A stretch of DNA of 64,000 nucleotides, from positions 1,302,001 to 1,366,000 of the forward strand of contig NZ_JBFDUZ010000001.1 of NCBI RefSeq assembly GCF_040719145.1, in the 5' to 3' direction. This DNA comes from Paenibacillus sp. JQZ6Y-1. Lineage in GTDB: Bacteria; Bacillota; Bacilli; Paenibacillales; Paenibacillaceae. The notes below the pieces were generated by a model, which saw only the letters and a list, made by a program, of their open reading frames with translations, was not told the origin of the DNA and ran no database searches. The stretch's first letter is position 1; every line of letters begins with the position of its first letter. The translations under genes and the position numbers were made by a program. Positions 35,613 to 44,282 of this stretch are shown here, one piece after another.

Positions 35613-36248
35613 ATGAACACTACCAATAAGAAGAAAATACGCGGCTGGAAGCGTAGAGTAAAACAGATTGAACAATGGAAACAACGCTACTTACAGCTGG
35701 ATATGGACTATATCGCTTCCTACCATCGCGATTATGTAAAACTGTGGATTGATCCGTTTTATCGGTTGGAGCGGAGCAATCCGCCCGTATGGTATGTGCG
35801 TTTGCTTCTCGCGGCGATGATGGAGGTGTATCACAACTGGGATCAACAGATGAAGCAATTGAACGAGCCGTATGATTTGAACATCTGGCTGTATCATCCT
35901 CATTTTATACATTCACAAATTGTGGTGGCTTGTCGGAATAAGCTACATTTTTACGATCAGACCTTTGAGCGTACTGCTACGCCAATCGATCTACCGCAGC
36001 AATATGCGACGATTGCAGGAACAGGTGATTTTACATGGGAGTCCTGTATCGATACTCACTATGAATCGCTGCTGGATTTGCAGCATTACATCAAGTTGGG
36101 ATTGAGGCAGTCGGAAGAGATTGCGAAGATTCAAGCCAAAGCGTATCGAGAAGAAGCCATCACCTCGCATGGACAAGCGGATACGCTCTATCATATTCAA
36201 CTAGGGCATGTGTGGATGGGTAAACGAAAGGAATCCCAAAAGGGCTGA
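35613..36248 (+). CDS. hypothetical protein, unknown family
   Basis: This 211-residue soluble protein has a very basic first 25 residues (KKKIRGWKRRVKQIEQWKQR) followed by an aromatic-rich helical region (YIASYHRDYVKLWIDPFYRL, NPPVWYVRLLLAAMMEVYHNW) and a more beta-like middle (DLNIWLYHPHFIHSQIVVACRNKLHFYDQTF). TAAAGGA precedes the ATG. I do not recognise the family. It lies between a kinase and a CPCC/HEAT protein in a stretch with several lineage-specific genes. An inverted repeat (ACGGATG near 35562 and CATCCGT near 35592) sits just before its ribosome binding site. Confidence 0.7.
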   Translation: MNTTNKKKIRGWKRRVKQIEQWKQRYLQLDMDYIASYHRDYVKLWIDPFYRLERSNPPVWYVRLLLAAMMEVYHNWDQQMKQLNEPYDLNIWLYHPHFIHSQIVVACRNKLHFYDQTFERTATPIDLPQQYATIAGTGDFTWESCIDTHYESLLDLQHYIKLGLRQSEEIAKIQAKAYREEAITSHGQADTLYHIQLGHVWMGKRKESQKG

Positions 36249-36322
36249 AGCGGATGTTCTATTGCAATATAGATGCTGACTTTAACGGGAGATAACCCAT
36301 TTGAACTAAAGGAGTGACTAAC

Positions 36323-37024
36323 ATGAACCGATATCGTTGTCCATGCTGCGGATATCTCACATTGGATGAATCAAGCAGTTGGGAGATTTGTTATTTATGC
36401 GATTGGGAGGATGACGGACAGGATGATCCTCATGCTGATCAAGTCCGAGGTGGCGCCAATGGCGATTATTCCTTAACAGAAGCTCGGCAACATTTCCAAA
36501 GCCATTATACGATGTATCGCCAACCTCGATATGATGCTCTTTCGCAGGATGGTGCAGAGGAAGTCGCGATCAAACAAGCCATTATGCTGGAAATGGATCA
36601 ATGGAAGAATGGTAATGATTGCGATGATCAGTGGAAGCGAATCATTGCATTGGAGAATACGTTGGCACAGCTCAATGAGCAACGAATGGAACGCTATAGC
36701 GCGAATATAGAACAACATCAGGAAACCCTTCAAATGCTACAATCAAGCGATCCTAAGCAAATGGTCGATGGCTTGCTGGCGCTGTCTTTACATGCCCCCG
36801 ATGGAGCCTTTGCGCAACATATGATGTTGCGGTATGTACAGCACGATAATGAAAATGTACGTGGCATTGCGATCCTCGGTTTGGGACATATCGCACGTAT
36901 TCACGGTACGGTTGATAAGGAACGCGTACTGCCGATTGTAGAACAAGCGTTGCAGGATCGTAGTGAATTTGTACGCGGTCATGCGGATGCAGCGATGGAT
37001 GATATCCAGTTGTTCTGTAAATAA
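36323..37024 (+). CDS. CPCC cysteine-rich domain fused to HEAT-like repeats
   Basis: This 233-residue protein begins with a CPCC-type zinc domain: MNRYRCPCCGYLTLDESSSWEICYLCDWEDDGQDDPHADQVRGGAN, with cysteine pairs CPCC and CYLC. A helical linker follows. The last 85 residues contain two HEAT-like helical repeats (QMVDGLLALSLHAPDGAFAQHMMLRYVQHDNENVRGIAILGLGHIARIHG, then VLPIVEQALQDRSEFVRGHADAAMDDIQLF). AAAGGAG 9 nt before the ATG at 36323 makes it preferable to the GTG at 36314. CPCC domains and HEAT-like repeats both occur in polymorphic-toxin immunity proteins; no toxin gene is visible here, so that role is only a hypothesis. Confidence 0.78.
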   Translation: MNRYRCPCCGYLTLDESSSWEICYLCDWEDDGQDDPHADQVRGGANGDYSLTEARQHFQSHYTMYRQPRYDALSQDGAEEVAIKQAIMLEMDQWKNGNDCDDQWKRIIALENTLAQLNEQRMERYSANIEQHQETLQMLQSSDPKQMVDGLLALSLHAPDGAFAQHMMLRYVQHDNENVRGIAILGLGHIARIHGTVDKERVLPIVEQALQDRSEFVRGHADAAMDDIQLFCK

Positions 37025-37108
37025 TATTCTCAATAAGAAACATATTACATATTGATGCGTCTGTAATAGGAGAATCACATCGTATTCTACATACAAAGGA
37101 GCATGGAT

Positions 37109-37966
37109 ATGAATAAACGGTTTTTCGCTGTTTTAATGATTTTGTTGCTAAGTCTGGGCGCTTCTCTTCCTGCACAGGCAGCGCCAGTTACCCCTCATTT
37201 GCAAATAGACGGCATCGACGTGACCTCTATTGCCAAACCAGAATGGAAACACAATCATATGATGGTACCTCTGCGCATGATTGTTGAAAGTCTGGGTGGC
37301 AGTGTTCAGCAAAGCAAAGATGGAATTTTAATCACACAAGCAAGCCATATCGTGAGAGTAACACCCGGTCGTACATCTGCTATGATCAATGGCAAAACCA
37401 TTCGATTGGATGGGGCCCCTTATATCCACAAGGGCTCTACGTATGTTCCGCTGCGCTTTGTAGCAGAGACGATGGGAGCAAGTGTAAGCTACACTAGCGG
37501 CAACATCGTAATCACCAGCAAGCCGCTTCAGATTGGTAAGTCCACGATTAAAGCTACCCAATTTGAATATCATATGACCATGGGCGGAGTAGTCGAGCAG
37601 GTATACGGCAATGCCTACACCAGACAGCTGTATAATATTCTCGTTTCCAATAAAGGCAAACAGGTGCAAGAACCGGACGATTATTCTTGGCAGAACACAA
37701 TCGATATACCGGGCTCATACTACAAAAACATACAGTATGATTTTCTGGATGCTAAAGGCAAAACGGTCGCTCGATACGATACGTATTATCTGATTACCAA
37801 AATGGGTACCGATCCGTCGAAAGAGTACCCAGATCGATTGATTCATGATGTAACTGCTGACCGCTGGTATGTGATGAAGCATGATGTTGTTGACCCGACC
37901 CAGATCCAGTTGAATCGCGCCGAGAACAATGGGTTTATCGTCATTATTAGTAATACAGTCGTATAA
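37109..37966 (+). CDS. secreted copper-amine-oxidase-like stalk-domain protein
   Basis: This 285-residue exported protein has a signal peptide (residues 1-25, ending Ala-Gln-Ala-Ala). Two stalk-type half-repeats follow: HMMVPLRMIVESLGGSVQ...GILITQ and TYVPLRFVAETMGASVSYTSGNIVITSK, the copper amine oxidase N-terminal domain found in many Paenibacillus cell-surface proteins. The C-terminal 150 residues are unassigned and look beta-rich. GGAG lies 7 nt before the second ATG (37109), which is therefore used instead of 37103. The stalk domain probably mediates wall association. The specific function is unknown. Confidence 0.85.
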   Translation: MNKRFFAVLMILLLSLGASLPAQAAPVTPHLQIDGIDVTSIAKPEWKHNHMMVPLRMIVESLGGSVQQSKDGILITQASHIVRVTPGRTSAMINGKTIRLDGAPYIHKGSTYVPLRFVAETMGASVSYTSGNIVITSKPLQIGKSTIKATQFEYHMTMGGVVEQVYGNAYTRQLYNILVSNKGKQVQEPDDYSWQNTIDIPGSYYKNIQYDFLDAKGKTVARYDTYYLITKMGTDPSKEYPDRLIHDVTADRWYVMKHDVVDPTQIQLNRAENNGFIVIISNTVV

Positions 37967-37974
37967 TTGGCAAG

Positions 37975-38014
37975 ACAAACAGCCTCTTTTCCAAATGGAC
38001 AAGGGGCTGTTTGT
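37975..38014. terminator. convergent-gene inverted repeat
   Basis: ACAAACAGCCTCTT (37975-37988) pairs, with one wobble, with AAGGGGCTGTTTGT (38001-38014). It separates two convergent genes. There is no long T tract on either strand. Confidence 0.6.
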
Positions 38015-38054
38015 TGTAGAGAAGATTAAGCTTTGCGATATAAATCGTATCGTA

Positions 38055-38981
38055 TCAATCATCCAAAATAATGCCATAACGTACTTCTTCCTTTTCAATC
38101 GTGAAGCCTACCGATTGATACAGCGATAGAGCATTGTCATTATCGGTTAGTGCGGTTAGTCCGACTGTATGCAATCCATGCTGTTGTAAATACATAAGTG
38201 CTTCGGTCAACAAATACCGGGCGATGCCGCGTTGTCGCCAATCTGGGCGTACCCATACATCCTCGATCACGCCCTCTTCCTCTTCCTTCCAAACCATCAG
38301 ACCTCCGATTGGCTCTCCTTCATAACGGATAACCATACACGTCCAAAATGGCTGCTGTCGATTGTCATTCAATTGCTGTAAGCCGATAGGCGCTTCTGGC
38401 CAAATATCTAGATCGATCTCCAAATAGTGCTCTTGCTCCGCTGGCGTTTCCATTAGCCAATGACCGAATACCAAGTCTTCCGGCAATGACAAGGGTAAGA
38501 TGGGCGAAGACAAGGAACGGGTCATATGAAACTGACTGTTTAGATACTGATAATCGTTTTGCTGAAAAAACGTAGTGTTGGCACTCTCTGTAGCATAGTT
38601 GCCGATACAGAGCATGGTTTGATATGTAGCGGGTAGTGTAGCTTTTAATTGTCTGGCTCGATGGAGCAAAGGCTGGTATAGCTGATGAAGCAATGAATGA
38701 TCAGATTGGTATTCAGCAGCAGCTTTCAGGTTGAGATAGATGGAATGCCGATGTTCGCTTGCTGAACCGGATGTAATGATACTAACAATGCTGACTTGAC
38801 CTTTGGCAATCATAGTACCATTGGCAAATGCACCATATACATTTTCCCAGTTCGTTGGCTCGCCAATCCACCAGAATACAGTATCCCCAGATTGCATAAT
38901 ATCTTCGTATAGCTTGCCCAGCAGGGGTAGGTCGTCTTCCTGAAACGTTCGAATGATCATGTTATCGTAGGTTATATTCAA
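38055..38981 (-). CDS. two-domain GNAT acetyltransferase
   Basis: In this 308-residue protein the C-terminal half is a clear GNAT domain (GGLMVWKEEEEGVIEDVWVRPDWRQRGIARYLLTEALMYLQQHG, then LTDNDNALSLYQSVGFTIEKEEVRYG). The N-terminal half looks like a degenerate GNAT-like module, as in tandem-GNAT proteins. The start is TTG at 38981: AAAGGAG lies 7 nt upstream and no ATG is better placed until residue 8. It is a single gene. The acceptor is unknown. Confidence 0.85.
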   Translation of the reverse strand: MNITYDNMIIRTFQEDDLPLLGKLYEDIMQSGDTVFWWIGEPTNWENVYGAFANGTMIAKGQVSIVSIITSGSASEHRHSIYLNLKAAAEYQSDHSLLHQLYQPLLHRARQLKATLPATYQTMLCIGNYATESANTTFFQQNDYQYLNSQFHMTRSLSSPILPLSLPEDLVFGHWLMETPAEQEHYLEIDLDIWPEAPIGLQQLNDNRQQPFWTCMVIRYEGEPIGGLMVWKEEEEGVIEDVWVRPDWRQRGIARYLLTEALMYLQQHGLHTVGLTALTDNDNALSLYQSVGFTIEKEEVRYGIILDD

Positions 38982-39184
38982 TCCAAAACTCCTTTCGGTG
39001 ATATGGGAATAGTGTAATGTAACATAGTAAAGGATTCAAATTTAACCTAAATTGGGATGAGTTGTATTCCGAAATTGGCTGATATATTCGTTCATTCTTG
39101 GTTGCTGTATTGCAAGACAAATGAACTCTTATTGCATAGTGTGATATAATGGATAATCTATTCCATACATAAAGGAGCACTGCC

Positions 39185-39385
39185 ATGATTGTTGCGGTTA
39201 TGTTTATTATTGGCATAGTATCGTACTTATTTATGTTTAATTTTATCGAAATATTCAGAAAAGCGCTGAATAGTAAAGGGAACTCGACAGCGGAATCGTC
39301 TGATCGTTTTCAATCCGCAAGTGCCAGTATATTTTTTGCTCTACTGGTTATAGCGATTTGTACCATTCCTATGCTTTCTCTATAA
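39185..39385 (+). CDS. small two-helix membrane protein
   Basis: This 66-residue protein has two hydrophobic segments (residues 1-22 and 47-64) joined by a polar loop rich in Ser and Asn. AAAGGAG is ideally spaced to the ATG. It lies 36 nt ahead of a phosphatase gene and may share its transcript. No family is recognised. Confidence 0.68.
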   Translation: MIVAVMFIIGIVSYLFMFNFIEIFRKALNSKGNSTAESSDRFQSASASIFFALLVIAICTIPMLSL

Positions 39386-39421
39386 AAGACCGTATACTTC
39401 AGGGCGGAAAGGAAGATAGAC

Positions 39422-40132
39422 ATGGATTATTTTATGACAGACATTCATGGTGACTATACCGCTATGCGTACCCTGTTAGAACAGCCGCATGTGGATTGGT
39501 CGCATGACAGGCTGGTGCTGGGCGGGGATATGATCAATCGCGGTCCACAGAGTGCAGAGGTATTGCAGTATATCTATCAATTGCAACAGCAGTATCCCAA
39601 GCAGATCACCGTCCTATGCGGTAATCATGAGCAAATGCTGTTGGATTATTATCGTCAGGATGATCCGTTCTGGCTACGCTTTGGTGGCAAGGAAACATTA
39701 AAAGGGCTACAAGCGCTATACTCTCCTGCCTATATTTTGCAATTGGTAGATTGGATCGAGCAGCTGCCTATCGTCCATGAAGATGAGAACTATGTCTATA
39801 CACATTCCGGTTTGGATGTGCAGCGTGCGCTGAGTGAGCAGACGAGGGATATTTTATGGATGACGGAAGCGGATTTGTATCATTGTGATGCGGCAGCCTT
39901 ATTGCAATTGACAGCGAATCGTCCGATTGTGCATGGTCATACACCGATCGAACGTATTTATTTTGATTCGGTGCGGCTGAATTGTGATCTGGGCAGTCAG
40001 ACGTACCCTATTGAGGAAGCGCGAGGGGTAGCATTGGTGAATGTGACGGATATGAATTACCAAGTCTATCGTCCATTTTCAGGCAACATGGAGGAGCATC
40101 GTATTCTGAGTTATGAAGCTGAGAGAGACTAG
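39422..40132 (+). CDS. metallophosphoesterase, PrpA/ApaH-like serine/threonine protein phosphatase
   Basis: This 236-residue calcineurin-fold phosphatase has all dimetal motifs: DIHGD (residues 7-11), GGDMINRGPQS, CGNHEQM and HGHTPIE. The short length and the VLGGDMINRG pattern resemble PrpA/PrpE and the lambda-phosphatase group, which dephosphorylate proteins or cleave diadenosine polyphosphates. GGAAAGGAAG precedes the ATG. It probably forms a small unit with the upstream two-helix protein. Confidence 0.9.
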   Translation: MDYFMTDIHGDYTAMRTLLEQPHVDWSHDRLVLGGDMINRGPQSAEVLQYIYQLQQQYPKQITVLCGNHEQMLLDYYRQDDPFWLRFGGKETLKGLQALYSPAYILQLVDWIEQLPIVHEDENYVYTHSGLDVQRALSEQTRDILWMTEADLYHCDAAALLQLTANRPIVHGHTPIERIYFDSVRLNCDLGSQTYPIEEARGVALVNVTDMNYQVYRPFSGNMEEHRILSYEAERD

Positions 40133-40745
40133 TAGGGAGTTCGGGAGAGAGCGTTGAGCATATCAATATTGCGAAGGCAGTGTATCATTATAATGAGAAG
40201 ATGTATGTAATCGAGAGTACAGTTTATTTTACAAAATTGATATTCTGATGACGCAATGGATCATCTTCTTTTAATATTTATCCGGCAAAATGAATGTAGG
40301 ATCAATAATTTAACTAGCAATAGATATCCATGTGAATAATATTCATTCATTCGCTGTACATGATAATACATTTATATGGGCTTTAGTATAAATATTCAAT
40401 GCAATGGTGAATGGACATGGCTGTTGAGTGAGAAGGGCTGGCATGTCAGTCGCTACGGAGCAATATGGTATCGCCTAGCAATAAAGCAAGCAGCAGCATT
40501 TCATGATAGCATTCTGTGCAAACAAATGGTGTACAGCTTTTAAGATCAAGATCATGATTCGTCGAATAGGATGTATAAATATTCGTTTTTTAAAATCAAA
40601 TAGGTAGCAAATGAAAATCTTGCGAGTTTACCCACACCATTTACTGTACTAAAGCTTGGAAAACATAGCATTCACGCGCATTTCAGAGGATTACTAAGAA
40701 AATATGGACTAAAATCTGGCGAATAACGAAATTTGTCGATTTTTA
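40133..40745. other. AT-rich intergenic stretch without a supported gene
   Basis: About 600 nt lies between the phosphatase and the carboxy(nor)spermidine operon promoter. A 55-codon frame at 40376-40543 is open and Trp-rich but has no ribosome binding site. I see no strong stem or T-tract terminator for the upstream gene here. Confidence 0.4.
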
Positions 40746-40774
40746 TTGATTTACTGCGATCAGTTATGTATAAT
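40746..40774 (+). promoter_or_regulatory. sigma-A promoter of the spermidine operon
   Basis: TTGATT at 40746-40751 and TATAAT at 40769-40774 are separated by 17 nt. The predicted start near 40781 gives a leader of about 107 nt containing two hairpins. Confidence 0.75.
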
Positions 40775-40795
40775 CAACGTTGGCGTTTTTGATTG

Positions 40796-40846
40796 GCAGG
40801 TGAGACTTTGGACCTGCTGATCTCGTTGATCAGGCGTAACCCTGAT
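40796..40846 (+). promoter_or_regulatory. two hairpins in the 5' leader of the spermidine operon
   Basis: GCAGGT (40796-40801) pairs with ACCTGC (40812-40817), and ATCAGG (40829-40834) pairs with CCTGAT (40841-40846). Both lie upstream of the AAGGAGG at 40873. Neither is followed by a T tract, so they look like a folded leader and not a terminator. They might sense polyamines or merely stabilise the mRNA. Confidence 0.5.
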
Positions 40847-40887
40847 GATTCAAGCAAAACGAAACGGACTTTAAGGAGGTCAATATT

Positions 40888-42087
40888 TTGGGAAAAGCGT
40901 TAATTATCGGCGCCGGCGGCGTGGCTAGTGTGGTCGTGCACAAATGTGTTCAGAACCCTGATGTATTCGAGGAAATCTGCATCGCAAGCCGTACAGTTGA
41001 AAAATGTGAAGCTTTGAAAAATAAATTGGACGGAGGGAAGACCAAGATTAGTACCGCGCAGCTGGACGCCGACAACACGGATGAAATCATCGCTCTGATC
41101 GAGAACTTCCGTCCAGACGTTGTTATCAACGTTGCGCTTCCGTACCAGGATTTGACCATTATGGACGCATGTTTGGCGACCAAGACTCACTACCTGGATA
41201 CAGCAAACTACGAACCGCCTGAAACGGCAAAATTCGAGTACAGCTGGCAGTGGGCTTATAAACAGAAATTTGAAGAAGCAGGCATCATGGCGCTGCTGGG
41301 TTGCGGCTTTGACCCAGGCGTAACGGGTGTATTCTCCGCATATGCAGTAAAACACTATTTCGATGAGATTCACACAATCGATATTGTGGATGCCAATGCT
41401 GGTGATCACGGGTATCCGTTCGCAACCAACTTTAACCCAGAGATCAACATCCGCGAAATTACAGCAAACGGTCGTTACTACGAAAACGGCGAATGGATCG
41501 AAACACCTCCACTGTCGGAGAAAAAAGTATACGATCTGCCAGAAATCGGACCAAAAGATATCTACCTGCTGTATCATGAAGAGCTGGAGTCCCTGGCGAA
41601 AAACATTCCGGGCATCAAAAAAATTCGCTTCTGGATGACATTCTCGCAAAACTACCTGACTCACCTGAAAGTTCTGGAAAATGTAGGCATGACTTCGATC
41701 GAGCCGATCAACTTTGAAGGCAAAGAAATCATTCCACTGCAATTCCTGAAAGCGATCCTGCCTGACCCGGCATCGCTCGGACCAAGAACCAAAGGTAAAA
41801 CGAATATCGGTATCATCGCTCAAGGCACCAAAAACGGCGAAGATAAAACCTACTATGTATATAACGTATGTGATCACCAAGAGTGTTACCGTGAAGTCGG
41901 TTCCCAGGCGATCTCTTACACTACTGGCGTTCCAGCCATGATCGGCGCTATGCTGATGATGAAGGGGGAATGGATGAAACCGGGCGTATACAACGTAGAG
42001 GAAATGAACCCGGATCCATTCATGGAGCAACTGAACAAACAAGGTCTGCCTTGGCAAGAAGATTTCTCGCCAACGCTGCTTGACTAA
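40888..42087 (+). CDS. carboxynorspermidine/carboxyspermidine dehydrogenase (saccharopine dehydrogenase-like)
   Basis: This 399-residue NADPH-dependent enzyme condenses putrescine (or diaminopropane) with aspartate semialdehyde to a carboxy-polyamine. The Rossmann start ALIIGAGGVASVVVHKC and TANYEPPETAKFEY, LGCGFDPGVTGVFSAYA and FWMTFSQNYLTHLKVLENVGM are typical of this saccharopine-dehydrogenase branch. The start is TTG at 40888 with AAGGAGG 8 nt upstream. The decarboxylase gene follows 21 nt later; together they are the alternative spermidine pathway that bypasses S-adenosylmethionine decarboxylase. Confidence 0.9.
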   Translation: MGKALIIGAGGVASVVVHKCVQNPDVFEEICIASRTVEKCEALKNKLDGGKTKISTAQLDADNTDEIIALIENFRPDVVINVALPYQDLTIMDACLATKTHYLDTANYEPPETAKFEYSWQWAYKQKFEEAGIMALLGCGFDPGVTGVFSAYAVKHYFDEIHTIDIVDANAGDHGYPFATNFNPEINIREITANGRYYENGEWIETPPLSEKKVYDLPEIGPKDIYLLYHEELESLAKNIPGIKKIRFWMTFSQNYLTHLKVLENVGMTSIEPINFEGKEIIPLQFLKAILPDPASLGPRTKGKTNIGIIAQGTKNGEDKTYYVYNVCDHQECYREVGSQAISYTTGVPAMIGAMLMMKGEWMKPGVYNVEEMNPDPFMEQLNKQGLPWQEDFSPTLLD

Positions 42088-42108
42088 GTCAGGATAAAGG
42101 ACACGTAC

Positions 42109-43260
42109 ATGACCGATAACCTGAAACCCATTGACTATAGCGCGGTTCCCTCTCCAAGCTATGTCGTAGACGAACGCTTGCTTGTTAAAAACCTAGAAAT
42201 TCTTGATTCCGTACAGCAACGTACCGGTGCGCATATCTTGCTTGCCCAAAAAGGCTTCTCGATGCATGCTCTGTATCCGCTTGTTGGTCAATACCTGAAA
42301 GGTGTAACGTCCAGTTCTCTATTCGAGGCACGCCTCGGTTATGAGAAAATGGGTAAGGAAACGCATGTATATGCACCGGCTTATGTCGATGCGGAATTCG
42401 ATGAGATCATGCAGTACAGTGATCATATCGTCTTCAACTCGTTCTCCCAATGGCACCGTTTCAAGGATCGCGTGCAAAACGCGGGCAAACCAATCAGCTG
42501 CGGTATTCGCATCAATCCAGAGTACTCTGAGATTGAAGTGCCGCTGTATGATCCGTGTTACAACAATTCCCGTATGGGTACTACACTGGACAATTTCAAT
42601 CCAGATGATCTGGATGGCATTGACGGTCTGCATTTCCATACGATGTGCGAACAGGATTCCGACACATTGGAGCGTACGCTGCAAGTGGTAGAAGAGAAGT
42701 TCGGCAAATATATGCACGATATGAAATGGGTAAACTTCGGCGGTGGACACCATATCACCCGTGAGGGCTATGATCTGGAAACCTTGTGCCGCTGCATTAC
42801 GCATATCAAAGAAACGTACAATGTGGAAGTATACTTGGAGCCGGGCGAAGCAATCGCACTGAATGCCGGTTACCTTGTAGCTACTGTGCTGGATACGATG
42901 AAGAATGGCATGGATATCGCCATTCTGGATACATCCGCCGAGTGCCATATGCCGGACGTACTGGCAATGCCGTATCGTCCGCATATTATTGGCTCTGGCA
43001 AAGCGGGTGAGCATCCGTATACGTACCGTCTGGGCGGTTTGACTTGTCTGGCGGGCGACATCATCGGTGACTATTCGTTCCCTGAGCCATTGCAGCCGGG
43101 CGACCGTCTTGTCTTTACCGATATGGCGATCTATAGCATGGTGAAAAACCATATGTTCAACGGTGTCAATCTGCCGTCCATCGTTAGCTATAATGATGAA
43201 GAAGGCATCCGTGTTATCCGCGAATTCAAATTCGAGGATTTCAGCGGTCGTCTGTCCTAA
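42109..43260 (+). CDS. nspC: carboxynorspermidine/carboxyspermidine decarboxylase
   Basis: This 383-residue PLP-dependent, alanine-racemase-fold decarboxylase has the PLP lysine in ILLAQKGFSMHALYPLV. Later come GIRINPEYSEIEVPLYDPCYNNSRMGTT, DGLHFHTMCEQDSDTLERTL, VNFGGGHHITREGYD, VYLEPGEAI and GLTCLAGDIIGDYSF, all characteristic of NspC. AAAGGA precedes the ATG. It catalyses the last step to spermidine or norspermidine and is cotranscribed with the dehydrogenase. Because polyamine type is decided by the diamine used, spermidine is the likelier product in a Firmicute. Confidence 0.93.
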   Translation: MTDNLKPIDYSAVPSPSYVVDERLLVKNLEILDSVQQRTGAHILLAQKGFSMHALYPLVGQYLKGVTSSSLFEARLGYEKMGKETHVYAPAYVDAEFDEIMQYSDHIVFNSFSQWHRFKDRVQNAGKPISCGIRINPEYSEIEVPLYDPCYNNSRMGTTLDNFNPDDLDGIDGLHFHTMCEQDSDTLERTLQVVEEKFGKYMHDMKWVNFGGGHHITREGYDLETLCRCITHIKETYNVEVYLEPGEAIALNAGYLVATVLDTMKNGMDIAILDTSAECHMPDVLAMPYRPHIIGSGKAGEHPYTYRLGGLTCLAGDIIGDYSFPEPLQPGDRLVFTDMAIYSMVKNHMFNGVNLPSIVSYNDEEGIRVIREFKFEDFSGRLS

Positions 43261-43357
43261 GATTGGACTAGGCTAGCTACGATTCAAACGAAATCATCGT
43301 TAACGCATCACAACTACAGATACAACGTAACTCGCCGTACACATCGTATGGTGTAAC

Positions 43358-43407
43358 AAGCGAAAGGCTTCCTTTACCGAATGGTAGAGGTTGCCTTTCG
43401 CTTTTTT
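43358..43407 (+). terminator. intrinsic terminator of the spermidine operon
   Basis: AAGCGAAAGGC at 43358-43368 pairs with GCCTTTCGCTT at 43393-43403. An inner stem (TTTACC against GGTAGA) extends the helix. T6 follows. Confidence 0.88.
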
Positions 43408-43622
43408 GATATGCTATAAAAAATTGCCGCATGATTGCAACAATAGCACGGCAGAAAATGTGTATATAACAGGAGTGTATTTGGCTTTTCTCCCTATCTA
43501 TTTGCTTTGGATGAGAACGTGGCAAGTGGGGAATGGAAACAACAAATCCTTTTCTTTGCAACAAACAGGGATATGTTATGCTAATAATGAACAATGGATG
43601 CGAAACGCTGGGAGGTCTTGAT

Positions 43623-44282
43623 TTGTTGAGTACAATACAGATAATGGAGAATCGGATACAGGATGGGATGCGGTATATGCAGTCACTGATTATATGGCTG
43701 ACGGGTATGCTTCGTTTGTCCATCCGCACGGAGGAGAATCCGACCGAGGTTGTGGACATGGAGCGCCGAGCAGCCGTGACCGCGGAACAGGAGCGCGAGC
43801 TTGCCAATCAACGGGCGGAGCAGATGTTAGAGCAATATGGCAATTCGATTTTGCGATTGGCATATTCGTATATGCACAGTCTATCGGATGCGGAGGATGT
43901 ATTGCAGGATACGTTGATTCAGTATATGCGCTCTGCACCGCCATCGTTTAATGGAGCTTCTCATGAAAAGGCATGGCTACTGCGTGTAGCAATCAATCAA
44001 TGCAAAAATCGACTGCGCTACAATCAGCGTCGTCAGACCACAGAGCTGGATGAAGGGCTGATTGCTGACGAAGAAGAGGATTTGCGTTTTGTATGGGAGG
44101 CAGTTACCCGACTGCCGCAGATGTATAGCGAGGTGATGCATCTGTTTTATGAGGAGGGCTACCCGACAGCTAAGATTGCAGAGATTCTAGGTAAAAAGGA
44201 GACGACAATACGCTCCTTATTGCATCGAGCACGGGAAAAGCTCAAGCTCATTTTGAAGGAGGAATACGATTTTGCCGAATAA
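43623..44282 (+). CDS. ECF RNA polymerase sigma factor
   Basis: This 219-residue sigma-70-family protein has an N-terminal extension of about 60 residues with a hydrophobic patch. Region 2 follows (YGNSILRLAYSYMHSLSDAEDVLQDTLIQYM) and then region 4 (LPQMYSEVMHLFYEEGYPTAKIAEILGKKETTIRSLLHRAREKLKLIL). The preferred start is TTG at 43623 (TTG at 43626 also possible), as GGGAGG lies 7 nt upstream; the first ATG (43644) has no ribosome binding site. The next gene overlaps its end by 11 nt and encodes the membrane anti-sigma partner, so the pair is an extracytoplasmic stress switch. Confidence 0.9.
   Translation: MLSTIQIMENRIQDGMRYMQSLIIWLTGMLRLSIRTEENPTEVVDMERRAAVTAEQERELANQRAEQMLEQYGNSILRLAYSYMHSLSDAEDVLQDTLIQYMRSAPPSFNGASHEKAWLLRVAINQCKNRLRYNQRRQTTELDEGLIADEEEDLRFVWEAVTRLPQMYSEVMHLFYEEGYPTAKIAEILGKKETTIRSLLHRAREKLKLILKEEYDFAE

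Noticed and set aside
40376..40543. 55-codon Trp-rich open frame upstream of the spermidine operon
   Set aside because: No Shine-Dalgarno and no coupling to a neighbour. It may be a remnant, but nothing supports expression.
40900..42057. 385-codon open frame on the minus strand inside the carboxyspermidine dehydrogenase gene
   Set aside because: Antisense shadow of a well-matched enzyme gene; no ribosome binding site and antisense-type composition.
43391..43621. open frame ending just before the sigma-factor TTG start
   Set aside because: It overlaps the spermidine operon terminator at its beginning; an internal TTG with AGGAG nearby is possible but composition and position do not support a gene.
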